NCBI GenBank assembly: GCA_012974295.1
Contig: JAAXQM010000260.1
Location: 1 to 5,599 of the forward strand
Reading direction: 5' to 3'
Source: Dehalococcoidales bacterium
GTDB lineage: Bacteria > Chloroflexota > Dehalococcoidia > E44-bin15
Length of the DNA stretch: 5,599 nucleotides
Under the pieces are notes generated by a model. It made no database searches and had not been told where the DNA came from. It saw only the letters and a list, made by a program, of their open reading frames with translations. Numbering within the stretch: the stretch's first letter is position 1; the number at the start of each line of letters is the position of its first letter. Positions 1 through 5,599 of the stretch are shown piece after piece. The position numbers and the translations under genes are program-made.

Positions 1-27
1 ATATATTGAGACTACTGAAAAAGAGGT

Positions 28-43
28 GCAGGATACTTCCTGC
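28..43. repeat. Hairpin 1: 6-bp perfect stem
   Basis: GCAGGA (28-33) and TCCTGC (38-43) are perfect reverse complements around a 4-nt TACT loop. No T-run follows, so this is not an intrinsic terminator by itself. It is the first of three hairpins inside the MITE-like element. Confidence 0.6.
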
Positions 44-51
44 CGGGGGTC

Positions 52-66
52 TGGGGGTGTCCCCCA
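52..66. repeat. Hairpin 2: G5/C5 stem
   Basis: TGGGGG (52-57) and CCCCCA (61-66) pair perfectly around a 3-nt TGT loop. A second G5 run lies just upstream at 45-49 and could compete for the same C run. No poly-T tail follows. Confidence 0.65.
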
Positions 67-76
67 CCTTTAAAAG

Positions 77-94
77 TCCCCCAAGATTGGGGGA
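77..94. repeat. Hairpin 3: 8-bp near-palindrome with C5/G5
   Basis: TCCCCCAA (77-84) and TTGGGGGA (87-94) are perfect 8-nt reverse complements separated by GA. In a folded single strand the innermost A-T pairs would open to form the loop. A further G5 run follows at 98-102 after ATTA, giving a direct repeat of the G run and an alternative pairing partner. No T-tract follows. Confidence 0.65.
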
Positions 95-187
95 TTAGGG
101 GGTTGATTGTAACTATTTCAGCGGTCTATTAATCACCATTCAATAGGATGACAATTGATAATTATTAGTATTATTTAGGAGGAAGTA

Positions 188-1726
188 ATGCGCGCCATTT
201 TAAGTGTATGGGACAAAACAGGGCTGGTCGATTTCGCCCGTGGCCTCAACGAATTGGGAGTGGAGCTATTCAGCACCGGTGGTACTAAAAAGGCGCTGGG
301 TGATGCTGAAATACCCGTGCATGGCGTTGAGCAGATGACCAATTTCCCCGAGATTTTAGATGGTAGGGTAAAGACATTACATCCCGCAGTCCATGGTGGC
401 ATCCTTGCTCGAAGGGATATTGAGAGCCATATGACGCAACTATTAGAAAAAGGAATCACTCCAATCGATATGGTTGTTGTCAACCTGTATCCATTCGTAC
501 AGACAGTAGCCAGAGAAGGCGTAAGCCGTGAAGAGGCCCTCGAGAATATCGACATCGGTGGGCCGACTATGATACGCGCAGCTGCCAAGAATTTCCCTCA
601 TGTCCTTGTAGTAGTCGATCCTGCAGATTATACGCCAGTACTGGAAAAACTTTGCTCGGGCAATGTCGACATCGCCGAACGGCAGAGGCTGGCACAGAAA
701 GCCTTCCAACACGTTGCAATCTACGACACGGCGATCTCCAGTTATCTCAGGTCACAGGGCGAAGACGAAGATATATTTCCTGACGAAATGACGATAGCCA
801 TGAAGAAGATACAGGGCCTCAGCTATGGGGAGAATCCACATCAGCAAGCCGCCTTCTATAGAGAAGAGATGATAGGCAAAGGAGATCATGGCATAGCCAG
901 TGCGGAGCAGCTTTCCGGCAAACCACTCTCTTACAATAATATCCTCGACATAGATGGTGCGCTGCGCGCAGCCTGCGACTTCTCTGTCCCTACCGTAGCC
1001 ATCATCAAGCATACCAATCCTTGCGGTCTGTCTTCTAATACTGACCTTGCTGAAGCCTACCGCAGAGCCCTTGCCGGTGACCCCATCTCCGCATTCGGCG
1101 GCATCATGGCTTCCAACACTAAGATAGACATGAAAACTGCTGAGGAGATAAACAAGACCCATTTCGATGGCATAATTGCACCCGACTTCGAGGATGCAGC
1201 CCTTAACCTACTGAAGCGGAAGAAGGATATGCGCATACTCAAGGTGGCCGGGGTAAGCGATAGGATGAGCGCACTGGAGCTACGTCGAGTGAGTGGCGGG
1301 GGATTGGTTGCTCAGACAGCAGACTTCACCCCGGATGAGGTACCTATGCGCACCGTGAGCAAGCGCGAGCCAACGGATGAGGAGGTAAAAGACCTCCTTT
1401 TTGCCTGGCGTGTGGTTAAACATATAAAATCCAATGCTATCGTCCTTGTTAAAGACTCGGAGCTATTAGGTATGGGAGCAGGGCAACCGAGCAGAGTGGA
1501 CAGCGTAGCCATTGCGCTGAAAAAAGCAGGCAGCCGCGCTAAAGGAAGCGTCCTTGGCTCCGACGCCTTCTTTCCCTTCCCTGACGGCGTGGAACTCGCT
1601 GCGAAGGCAGGCGTGACCGCCATTATTGAGCCCGGGGGATCCAAAAGGGACGAGGACGCGATCAAGGTTGCCAACGAATACAGTATGGCCATGGTATTCA
1701 CCGGCATGCGCCACTTCAAGCATTGA
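188..1726 (+). CDS. purH: Bifunctional AICAR formyltransferase / IMP cyclohydrolase PurH
   Basis: Cytoplasmic enzyme for the last two steps of de novo purine synthesis. It transfers a formyl group from 10-formyl-THF to AICAR, then closes the ring to give IMP. The 512-residue product has the usual family length and both domains. The N-terminal MGS-like cyclohydrolase domain (about 1-190) shows FSTGGTKK (28-35), GRVKTLHPAVHGGIL (59-73) with K62, NLYPF (99-103) with Y101, and IDIGG with D122. These match the known cyclohydrolase site residues Lys, Tyr and Asp. The formyltransferase domain (about 200-512) shows SYGENPHQ (212-219), IIKHTNPCG (272-280) with the catalytic Lys-His pair K274-H275, DPISAFGG (298-305), MGAGQPSRVDS (429-439) and the closing GMRHFKH. 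The ATG is fixed by AGGAGG at 177-182, 5 nt upstream. It stands alone among recognisable purine genes here, because its upstream side is non-coding to the window edge. Nothing looks broken. Confidence 0.98.
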   Translation: MRAILSVWDKTGLVDFARGLNELGVELFSTGGTKKALGDAEIPVHGVEQMTNFPEILDGRVKTLHPAVHGGILARRDIESHMTQLLEKGITPIDMVVVNLYPFVQTVAREGVSREEALENIDIGGPTMIRAAAKNFPHVLVVVDPADYTPVLEKLCSGNVDIAERQRLAQKAFQHVAIYDTAISSYLRSQGEDEDIFPDEMTIAMKKIQGLSYGENPHQQAAFYREEMIGKGDHGIASAEQLSGKPLSYNNILDIDGALRAACDFSVPTVAIIKHTNPCGLSSNTDLAEAYRRALAGDPISAFGGIMASNTKIDMKTAEEINKTHFDGIIAPDFEDAALNLLKRKKDMRILKVAGVSDRMSALELRRVSGGGLVAQTADFTPDEVPMRTVSKREPTDEEVKDLLFAWRVVKHIKSNAIVLVKDSELLGMGAGQPSRVDSVAIALKKAGSRAKGSVLGSDAFFPFPDGVELAAKAGVTAIIEPGGSKRDEDAIKVANEYSMAMVFTGMRHFKH

Positions 1727-1823
1727 TACCTGTTTGGATTTACTGTAGCTATTCAATAATTGTGGCAACCTGAAAAAACGATTTTCTCGGGATAAGGTTC
1801 TGTAGGGTTATAAGAGGGAGAAC

Positions 1824-2531
1824 ATGACCACTATCGATGTGGTGATCCCGGTCTACAATGAAGAGCATATCCTCACCAAGAGCGTGAACACCCTTAGGCA
1901 GTTCTTGGAGAAAAACCTTCCCAATAAATGTACCGTCGTTATCGCTGATAACGCCTCCACAGACAAGACATGGGAGATTGCACAAGCCCTATCACGGGAA
2001 CATCCAGATGTCGCCGCCACACACCTAGACGAGAAAGGGCGAGGCCGTGCACTGCGCAAAGCGTGGCTGGAGAGCACTGCGGACATCGTAAGCTATATGG
2101 ATGTTGACCTATCAACCGAACTGGATGCCTTCCCCAAACTTATCCAGGCTATCGAGGATGGCTACAGCATAGCGATAGGCTCCCGGCTCCTGCGAGGTTC
2201 ATCGGTGAAGCGCTCCTTCAAGCGGGAGTTAACCTCCAGAAGCTATAATTTCATAATTAAAGCGATGTTTAGAACTATATTCGCCGATGCCCAGTGTGGC
2301 TTCAAAGCGTTGAGCAGTAAAGCGGCTGGTGAGCTGGTACCTCTAATCAAGGATCATGAATGGTTCTTTGACACCGAGCTACTCATCCTTGCTGAGCAAA
2401 GGGGGTATCGTATCAGCGAGATACCCGTAGCCTGGATTGAGGATCCGGACACAAGAGTCGCCATTTTTAAGACAGCACTCGATGACCTCAAGGGACTATT
2501 GAGGCTACGATTTCGCACTGGTTCACACTAA
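1824..2531 (+). CDS. Family 2 glycosyltransferase, polyprenyl-phosphate sugar synthase type
   Basis: A GT-A fold transferase expected to move a nucleotide-activated sugar onto a lipid phosphate or related acceptor at the cytoplasmic face of the membrane. The 235 residues open with DVVIPVYNEE (5-14), the nucleotide-binding strand. ADNASTDKTW (41-50) and GRGRALRKA (72-80) follow, then the metal-binding DxD in MDVDLST (D93, D95), and the acceptor-side motifs DAQCGFKAL (155-163) and WFFDTELL (180-187). This order is typical of the dolichyl-phosphate glucose/mannose synthase (ALG5/DPM1-like) branch. No C-terminal membrane segments are present, so the protein is soluble or peripheral. A purine-rich Shine-Dalgarno (GAGGGAG, 1814-1820) precedes the ATG. 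It lies 97 nt after purH with no clear terminator or promoter between, so co-transcription is possible but functionally unexplained. Donor sugar and acceptor cannot be assigned. Confidence 0.88.
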   Translation: MTTIDVVIPVYNEEHILTKSVNTLRQFLEKNLPNKCTVVIADNASTDKTWEIAQALSREHPDVAATHLDEKGRGRALRKAWLESTADIVSYMDVDLSTELDAFPKLIQAIEDGYSIAIGSRLLRGSSVKRSFKRELTSRSYNFIIKAMFRTIFADAQCGFKALSSKAAGELVPLIKDHEWFFDTELLILAEQRGYRISEIPVAWIEDPDTRVAIFKTALDDLKGLLRLRFRTGSH

Positions 2532-2641
2532 TAGCTTCGTTGGATTGACTACTCCCTCATACAAAGACCATTAGTTAATTCAAGCCTAAGCCTCCACAGT
2601 AGATAAGGCAGTTAAGGTAACCCTATTAACACGTATTGTCA

Positions 2642-2661
2642 TATGAGGAGAGATACTCATA
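2642..2661. promoter_or_regulatory. Possible operator: 6+6 dyad over the -35 region
   Basis: TATGAG (2642-2647) and CTCATA (2656-2661) form a perfect inverted repeat with an 8-nt spacer. It covers the expected -35 position of the promoter driving the dehydrogenase-kinase-aldolase unit, a common location for a repressor or activator site. No regulator gene is in the window to pair it with, and a dyad this short can occur by chance in AT-rich DNA. Confidence 0.3.
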
Positions 2662-2680
2662 ACATAATCTATGCTATAAT
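2652..2680 (+). promoter_or_regulatory. Sigma70-type promoter with extended -10
   Basis: TATAAT at 2675-2680 is a perfect -10 hexamer, preceded by TGC (2672-2674), which makes an extended -10 element. At 17-nt spacing the -35 position (2652-2657, GATACT) is a poor match, as is common for extended -10 promoters that may need an activator. Transcription would start near 2687, leaving a leader of only about 12 nt that still contains the GAGGT Shine-Dalgarno (2689-2693) before the ATG at 2699. An unpaired TTGTCA at 2636-2641 is a good -35 match but is spaced too far away for this -10. Confidence 0.6.
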
Positions 2681-2698
2681 TTCTGCACGAGGTATGAA

Positions 2699-3697
2699 AT
2701 GAAAGCACTTATTCTAGCTCCTTTCGATCAATCAATTCTTGCAAGGCTGAGACAAAGCGTGGAAGTTATCTATGAGTGTTGGATGGATACGCATAAATTG
2801 TTGCCCGCAGATGAGTTTATAGACCGTATTCAGGGGCAGGATATAGAAATAATAGTTATCGAGGCCGACTTTATTTTTCGCGAGGTTTTCGAGAAGGGGG
2901 AAAAGCTAAAGCTAATAGCAGCTTGTAGAGGTAACGTAACTCATGTTGATATGGAAGCGGCTACGGAACACGGTGTGCTGGTAGTTAATACACCGGCCAG
3001 AAATGCCACCGCTGTTGCAGAGTTGACGGTAGGTTTGATGCTAGCGCTTATACGAAAAGTCCCTGCAGCACATCAAATGGTTAGCACAGGCAAATGGGTT
3101 GACCCAACCGCCTGCTACTCCTCGTTTCGCGGTACTGAGCTAACCGGAAAGACCATAGGTATCATAGGCTTTGGAGCTATAGGACAACAGGTTGCCAAGA
3201 TGCTTAGCGCCTTTGAAACCTCTATTATGGTATACGACCCCTATATCGAACCCGATGTAATTAATAAACTGGGAGCAATGCCGCAAGAGCTAGATGATTT
3301 AATAAAACAGTCGGATATTATCACTCTACACTGCCCGGTTCTCCCCGATACCATGGGCCTGATGAATGCCCAAAGAATTGCTTCGATGAAGCCTACTTCC
3401 TATTTGGTAAACACTGCTGGTGCTGCTATCGTTGATCAAGACGCTATTGTCAAATCCCTGAAGGAAGGGCATATCGCCGGGGCTGCTTTCGATGTTTATG
3501 ATACCTGGCCGGTACAGAGCGACAACCCACTTCTGAAGCTCGATAACGTAATCCTAACCCCCCACATGGGGGGAGCTACAGATGAGACCATCTTACGCTA
3601 TTCCCTTATGATAGCCGAAGATATTGAAAGATTCCTTCGTGGAGAGCGCCCTAAGAATTTACTCAATCCGCAAGCGTGGGATAAATTTGCCAAATAA
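2699..3697 (+). CDS. D-2-hydroxyacid dehydrogenase family protein (SerA-like fold) with altered active site
   Basis: The 332 residues have the two-domain plan of NAD-dependent D-2-hydroxyacid dehydrogenases (phosphoglycerate, glyoxylate/hydroxypyruvate and similar), without the C-terminal ACT domain of many SerA proteins. The substrate-domain loop is ACRGNVTHVD (75-84). VVNTPARNATAVAE (95-108) leads into the coenzyme domain. GFGAIG (157-162) is the GxGxxG Rossmann motif, and D180 at the end of the next strand favours NAD over NADP. The catalytic His is kept in TPHMGG (H289). In SerA the catalytic Arg sits in an N-x-x-R-G motif. Here the text is NTAGAA and that position is G241. The catalytic Glu position, 29 residues later as in SerA, is W270 (DVYDTWP). 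The protein is otherwise intact, so it is either a divergent enzyme with another mechanism or a non-classical family member. The ATG follows GAGGT (2689-2693). It is first in a unit with an FGGY kinase and an aldolase, suggesting a role in sugar-acid metabolism rather than serine synthesis. Confidence 0.85.
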   Translation: MKALILAPFDQSILARLRQSVEVIYECWMDTHKLLPADEFIDRIQGQDIEIIVIEADFIFREVFEKGEKLKLIAACRGNVTHVDMEAATEHGVLVVNTPARNATAVAELTVGLMLALIRKVPAAHQMVSTGKWVDPTACYSSFRGTELTGKTIGIIGFGAIGQQVAKMLSAFETSIMVYDPYIEPDVINKLGAMPQELDDLIKQSDIITLHCPVLPDTMGLMNAQRIASMKPTSYLVNTAGAAIVDQDAIVKSLKEGHIAGAAFDVYDTWPVQSDNPLLKLDNVILTPHMGGATDETILRYSLMIAEDIERFLRGERPKNLLNPQAWDKFAK

Positions 3698-5225
3698 GTA
3701 CGTTATCGCCTTAGATGCCGGCTCCTCGGGTGGCCATGTTATGATTACGGATATTCAGGGTCACCCCGTGTCTTTTACGCGCAGGGAATGGAGTTACGAT
3801 ATACCATCTGATGTTAACCCGCTGGGGCGGGAATTCGATGCTGCAAAGTTTTGGGATATCATTTGTCAACTTATTAAAGAGGCCATTAGAAAAGCAGCGA
3901 TAACTCCGGAGGAAATCATTGCAGTTAGTGCTGTCAGCCAGAGGCAGGGTGTTGTCTTCCTTGATAAGGATGGGAGCGAGCTATATGCCGGGCCAAACAT
4001 TGACCTGAGGGCGCTATCTGAGGGCATCTCTATCGATGGCGAGTTTGGCGATGAGATCTGTCAGATAACCGGTCATACCCCCTCATTTCTCTTCACCCCC
4101 GCCAAGCTGGTATGGTTCAGGACAAATCAGCCCCATATCTATGAGCAGATATCTACAGTGCTTTCCGTTAGTGACTGGCTAATTTATCGACTCTCTGGTG
4201 AACGCGTAGGCGAGGTATCCTGCGTCAGCGACATAGGCTTGGTCGACATTAGCGAACTGAAGTGGTCAAGCCGGTTGATAGAAATGCTTGATCTGCCTCA
4301 GGGTATCTGCCCCGAGATAACTACCGCTGGCACCTGTGTTGGTGCAGTTACATCGGTGGCCGCTGAGCAGACAGGCCTAGCACCCGGTACATCGGTTGTC
4401 GTAGGCGGTGCCGACACTCAATGTGGCTTACTTGGTATGGGCGTAAAGGATGAGGGACAGGTGGGGATCGTAGCAGGCTGGAGTGCCCCGGTTCAGATGG
4501 TGACTACTAAACCCATCATCGATACCGGCGGCAAGCTGTGGACAGGTTGCCATGTTTTTTCGGAGAAATGGATCCTGGAAAGTAACGCTGGGGAAGCTGG
4601 TGGTGCATATCAGTGGCTTAAAGGGATCATCTTTAACGAATCTGATGATGATATTGATATATACAACCAGATGGATCGTTTAGCACAGGACACACCACCA
4701 GGTGCTGCAGGTATGCTCGCTTTCATCGGGCCAACGGTTATGGACATGAGCCGTTTAAAAATGAGCCTTGGGGGCTTCATTTTTCCCATTACCCCGACTG
4801 TCACAAACATCGAGAGGAAACACATAATCAGGTCGGCAATGGAGAACCTCTGCTTTGCCTTCAAGGCCAACTACATACAACTGGAGGAGATTTCCAAGTT
4901 GACGTCTAAAGGGGTAAGCATAGGCGGAGGTTTGGCGCAGAGCCGATGTCTTGTTCAAATTCTTGCCGACTTACTTGGTATGGAAGTAACTTCCTTCGAA
5001 ATGCCCCAGGTGTCATCCATGGGAACAGCCATGTGTGCTGCTGTCGGGTCTGGTATCTATTCTGACCTGGAGCAGGCTATGGAGGCAATGCGACCTATGC
5101 CCAGGATAGTTGAGCCTGATCCTAAGAGGACTCAAGAATACGCCCAGTACTACAGTAGATGGCGTACAACCGCTAAGTGGCTGGAGGATTTAAATGAAAA
5201 ATGGTTTGAGCAAATGGAACTCTGA
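3687..5225 (+). CDS. FGGY-family carbohydrate kinase, LsrK/xylulokinase-like
   Basis: ATP-dependent cytoplasmic kinase of the hexokinase/actin-fold FGGY family, expected to phosphorylate a ketose, polyol or similar small carbohydrate. From TTG at 3687 it has 512 residues, near the family norm of about 500. ALDAGSSGG (8-16) is the phosphate-binding strand with D10. AVSAVSQRQGVV (79-90) and NIDLRA (104-109) are substrate-side motifs. GGADTQ (240-245) contains D243 in the position of the catalytic base, and SIGGGLAQSR (411-420) is the adenosine-binding region. Order and wording (EWxxxxPSDV, FDxxKFW, VSAVSxRxG, VVVGGxD) resemble E. coli autoinducer-2 kinase LsrK more than glycerol kinase, but this does not prove the substrate. 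No ATG start is available. In-frame TTG 3624 and GTG 3639 would lengthen the product and the overlap. TTG 3687 puts the conserved strand at residue 5, has a GTGGG stretch 6 nt upstream, and overlaps the previous gene by 11 nt. Confidence 0.88.
   Translation: MPNKYVIALDAGSSGGHVMITDIQGHPVSFTRREWSYDIPSDVNPLGREFDAAKFWDIICQLIKEAIRKAAITPEEIIAVSAVSQRQGVVFLDKDGSELYAGPNIDLRALSEGISIDGEFGDEICQITGHTPSFLFTPAKLVWFRTNQPHIYEQISTVLSVSDWLIYRLSGERVGEVSCVSDIGLVDISELKWSSRLIEMLDLPQGICPEITTAGTCVGAVTSVAAEQTGLAPGTSVVVGGADTQCGLLGMGVKDEGQVGIVAGWSAPVQMVTTKPIIDTGGKLWTGCHVFSEKWILESNAGEAGGAYQWLKGIIFNESDDDIDIYNQMDRLAQDTPPGAAGMLAFIGPTVMDMSRLKMSLGGFIFPITPTVTNIERKHIIRSAMENLCFAFKANYIQLEEISKLTSKGVSIGGGLAQSRCLVQILADLLGMEVTSFEMPQVSSMGTAMCAAVGSGIYSDLEQAMEAMRPMPRIVEPDPKRTQEYAQYYSRWRTTAKWLEDLNEKWFEQMEL
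5182..5189 (+). promoter_or_regulatory. Shine-Dalgarno of the aldolase gene, inside the kinase gene
   Basis: TGGAGGAT lies within the kinase coding sequence, with its GGAGG core ending 6 nt before ATG 5194. The strength and spacing of this site fix the aldolase start upstream of the kinase stop and point to coupled translation. Confidence 0.75.
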
Positions 5226-5599
5226 AAAGAAGGCAGTGCTTGAGGCCGCTCAGCAGATGGCCGAAAGGGGCTTTGTGGTTGGCACATCGGGAAATGTGAG
5301 CATGCGTCTCGGGGAGCACAACGGACGGGAATTGCTGGCCATCACGCCCAATGCGTGCTATTACGATTTACTCGATGTCGATGACATTGTCGTAGCTGAT
5401 TTCGATGGAGAGACTGTAGAAGGAGAACTTAAGCTTTCCATAGAGAAGTTTTTACATATCGGGATCTATAAAGCACGCAAAAAGGTAATTGCAATCGTCC
5501 ATACTCACCCCGTTTTCGGCAGCGCTGCTTCGGTTGCTTGCCTGGAGATCCCTGCTTTTCTCGACGATCAGGTGACCTACCTTGGTGGGGAGATAAAAG
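5194..5599 (+). CDS. Class II aldolase / epimerase (FucA/AraD-like), 3' end outside the window
   Basis: Zinc-dependent class II aldolase/adducin-family protein; 135 codons are visible. The family includes fuculose-1-phosphate and rhamnulose-1-phosphate aldolases, ribulose-5-phosphate 4-epimerase and methylthioribulose-1-phosphate enzymes. GTSGNVSMR (30-38) is the phosphate-binding loop (GTAGNVSVR in E. coli FucA). ITPN..YYDL (50-59) follows. E84 in KLSIEKFLH aligns with the catalytic Glu of FucA, where the local text is PSSEWRFH. H103 and H105 in VHTHP are two of the zinc ligands. The third ligand His and the C-terminal part lie past the edge, so truncation is by the window and not by mutation. 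The gene overlaps the kinase by 32 nt and has its own strong Shine-Dalgarno. Pairing with a kinase recalls fucK-fucA, rhaB-rhaD and araB-araD, so the likely substrate is the kinase product. Whether it cleaves or epimerises cannot be decided. Confidence 0.9.
   Translation, partial: MKNGLSKWNSEKKAVLEAAQQMAERGFVVGTSGNVSMRLGEHNGRELLAITPNACYYDLLDVDDIVVADFDGETVEGELKLSIEKFLHIGIYKARKKVIAIVHTHPVFGSAASVACLEIPAFLDDQVTYLGGEIK

Larger units (their letters stand above)
9..127. mobile_element. MITE-like intergenic element with terminal inverted repeats and three hairpins
   Basis: The ends at 9-20 (AGACTACTGAAA) and 116-127 (TTTCAGCGGTCT) are imperfect inverted repeats: 10 of 12 positions pair, plus one G-T wobble. 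Between them lie three tandem perfect hairpins at 28-43, 52-66 and 77-94. There is no open reading frame inside. Small size, terminal inverted repeats and strong internal structure are the hallmarks of a non-autonomous miniature element or a dispersed intergenic repeat. No convincing target-site duplication is visible, and the left flank in the window is only 8 nt. The element ends about 60 nt before purH, so it could also act as a transcribed structure or attenuating leader. Copy number elsewhere in the genome cannot be seen here. Confidence 0.45.

Noticed and set aside
103..132. TTGATT and TATTAA as an alternative purH promoter at 18-nt spacing
   Set aside because: Both hexamers are only partial matches, and the site spans the end of the repeat element, so support is too weak to annotate.
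148..174. ATGACA and TATTAT as a possible purH promoter
   Set aside because: The spacing is only 15 nt and the start would fall inside the Shine-Dalgarno. The AT-rich stretch offers many chance matches, so no purH promoter is called.
175..588. Long open frames on the minus strand opposite purH (also around 752-1162 and 1312-1719)
   Set aside because: They lie antisense to a well-conserved gene, have no recognisable motifs, and their composition is as expected of frame shadows.
1769..1790. Weak hairpin (CC.GAAAA / TTTTC..GG) between purH and the glycosyltransferase, considered as a terminator
   Set aside because: The stem is mostly A-T with an internal loop and no T-run follows, so intrinsic termination is not supported.
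1809..1814. TATAAG as a -10 for the glycosyltransferase
   Set aside because: No -35 lies at a usable distance, and the hexamer abuts the ribosome binding site.
2582..2593. Tandem AAGCCT AAGCCT in the gap before the dehydrogenase
   Set aside because: Two copies of a 6-mer are easily produced by chance, and no further copies were seen nearby.
2694..2702. ATG AAA TGA mini-ORF overlapping the dehydrogenase start
   Set aside because: A two-codon frame with its ATG nearly on the ribosome site is most simply a coincidence of the ATGAAATGAAA sequence. The longer frame at 2699 has the proper spacing.
3558..3573. Perfect C6-ACAT-G6 hairpin inside the dehydrogenase gene, similar in style to the upstream G/C element
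   Set aside because: It is explained by the codons for the conserved Pro-His-Met-Gly-Gly active-site motif, and there is no sign of inserted DNA.

Overview
The window reads as a bacterial chromosome segment of moderate GC content with every supportable gene on the + strand. It holds four complete genes and one gene cut by the right edge. No tRNA, rRNA, CRISPR array, transposase gene or minus-strand gene is visible. The host is not certain. The style of the PurH and glycosyltransferase proteins, together with G/C-run intergenic hairpins, suggests to me an environmental anaerobe-type lineage such as Chloroflexota (Dehalococcoidia-like). That is a tentative inference from memory of such proteins, not a search result.

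Layout: positions 1-187 are non-coding. They carry a compact structured element (about 9-127) with imperfect 12-bp terminal inverted repeats enclosing three tandem hairpins, two of them built from runs of five G and five C. This resembles a MITE or other dispersed intergenic repeat. It is followed by purH (188-1726), which has a strong Shine-Dalgarno and encodes the bifunctional enzyme for the last two steps of IMP synthesis. After 97 nt comes a small family 2 glycosyltransferase (1824-2531) of the polyprenyl-phosphate sugar synthase type.

A 167-nt gap (2532-2698) then contains the best promoter in the window, an extended -10 ending 18 nt before the next start, with a 6+6 dyad across the -35 region. 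It opens a tightly packed transcription unit: a D-2-hydroxyacid dehydrogenase family protein (2699-3697), an FGGY carbohydrate kinase resembling the AI-2 kinase LsrK (about 3687-5225), and a class II aldolase/epimerase (5194 to beyond the edge). The three reading frames overlap each other, which suggests translational coupling.

Kinase plus class II aldolase is the classical layout for breakdown of a phosphorylated ketose into a triose phosphate and an aldehyde, or for epimerisation. The dehydrogenase would act on a linked 2-hydroxy or 2-keto acid. The substrate cannot be read from the sequence. The most unusual point is that the dehydrogenase has Gly and Trp where the family normally has its catalytic Arg and Glu, while keeping the catalytic His and the NAD-binding fold. 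The operon may therefore encode a non-standard or undescribed small-sugar pathway.
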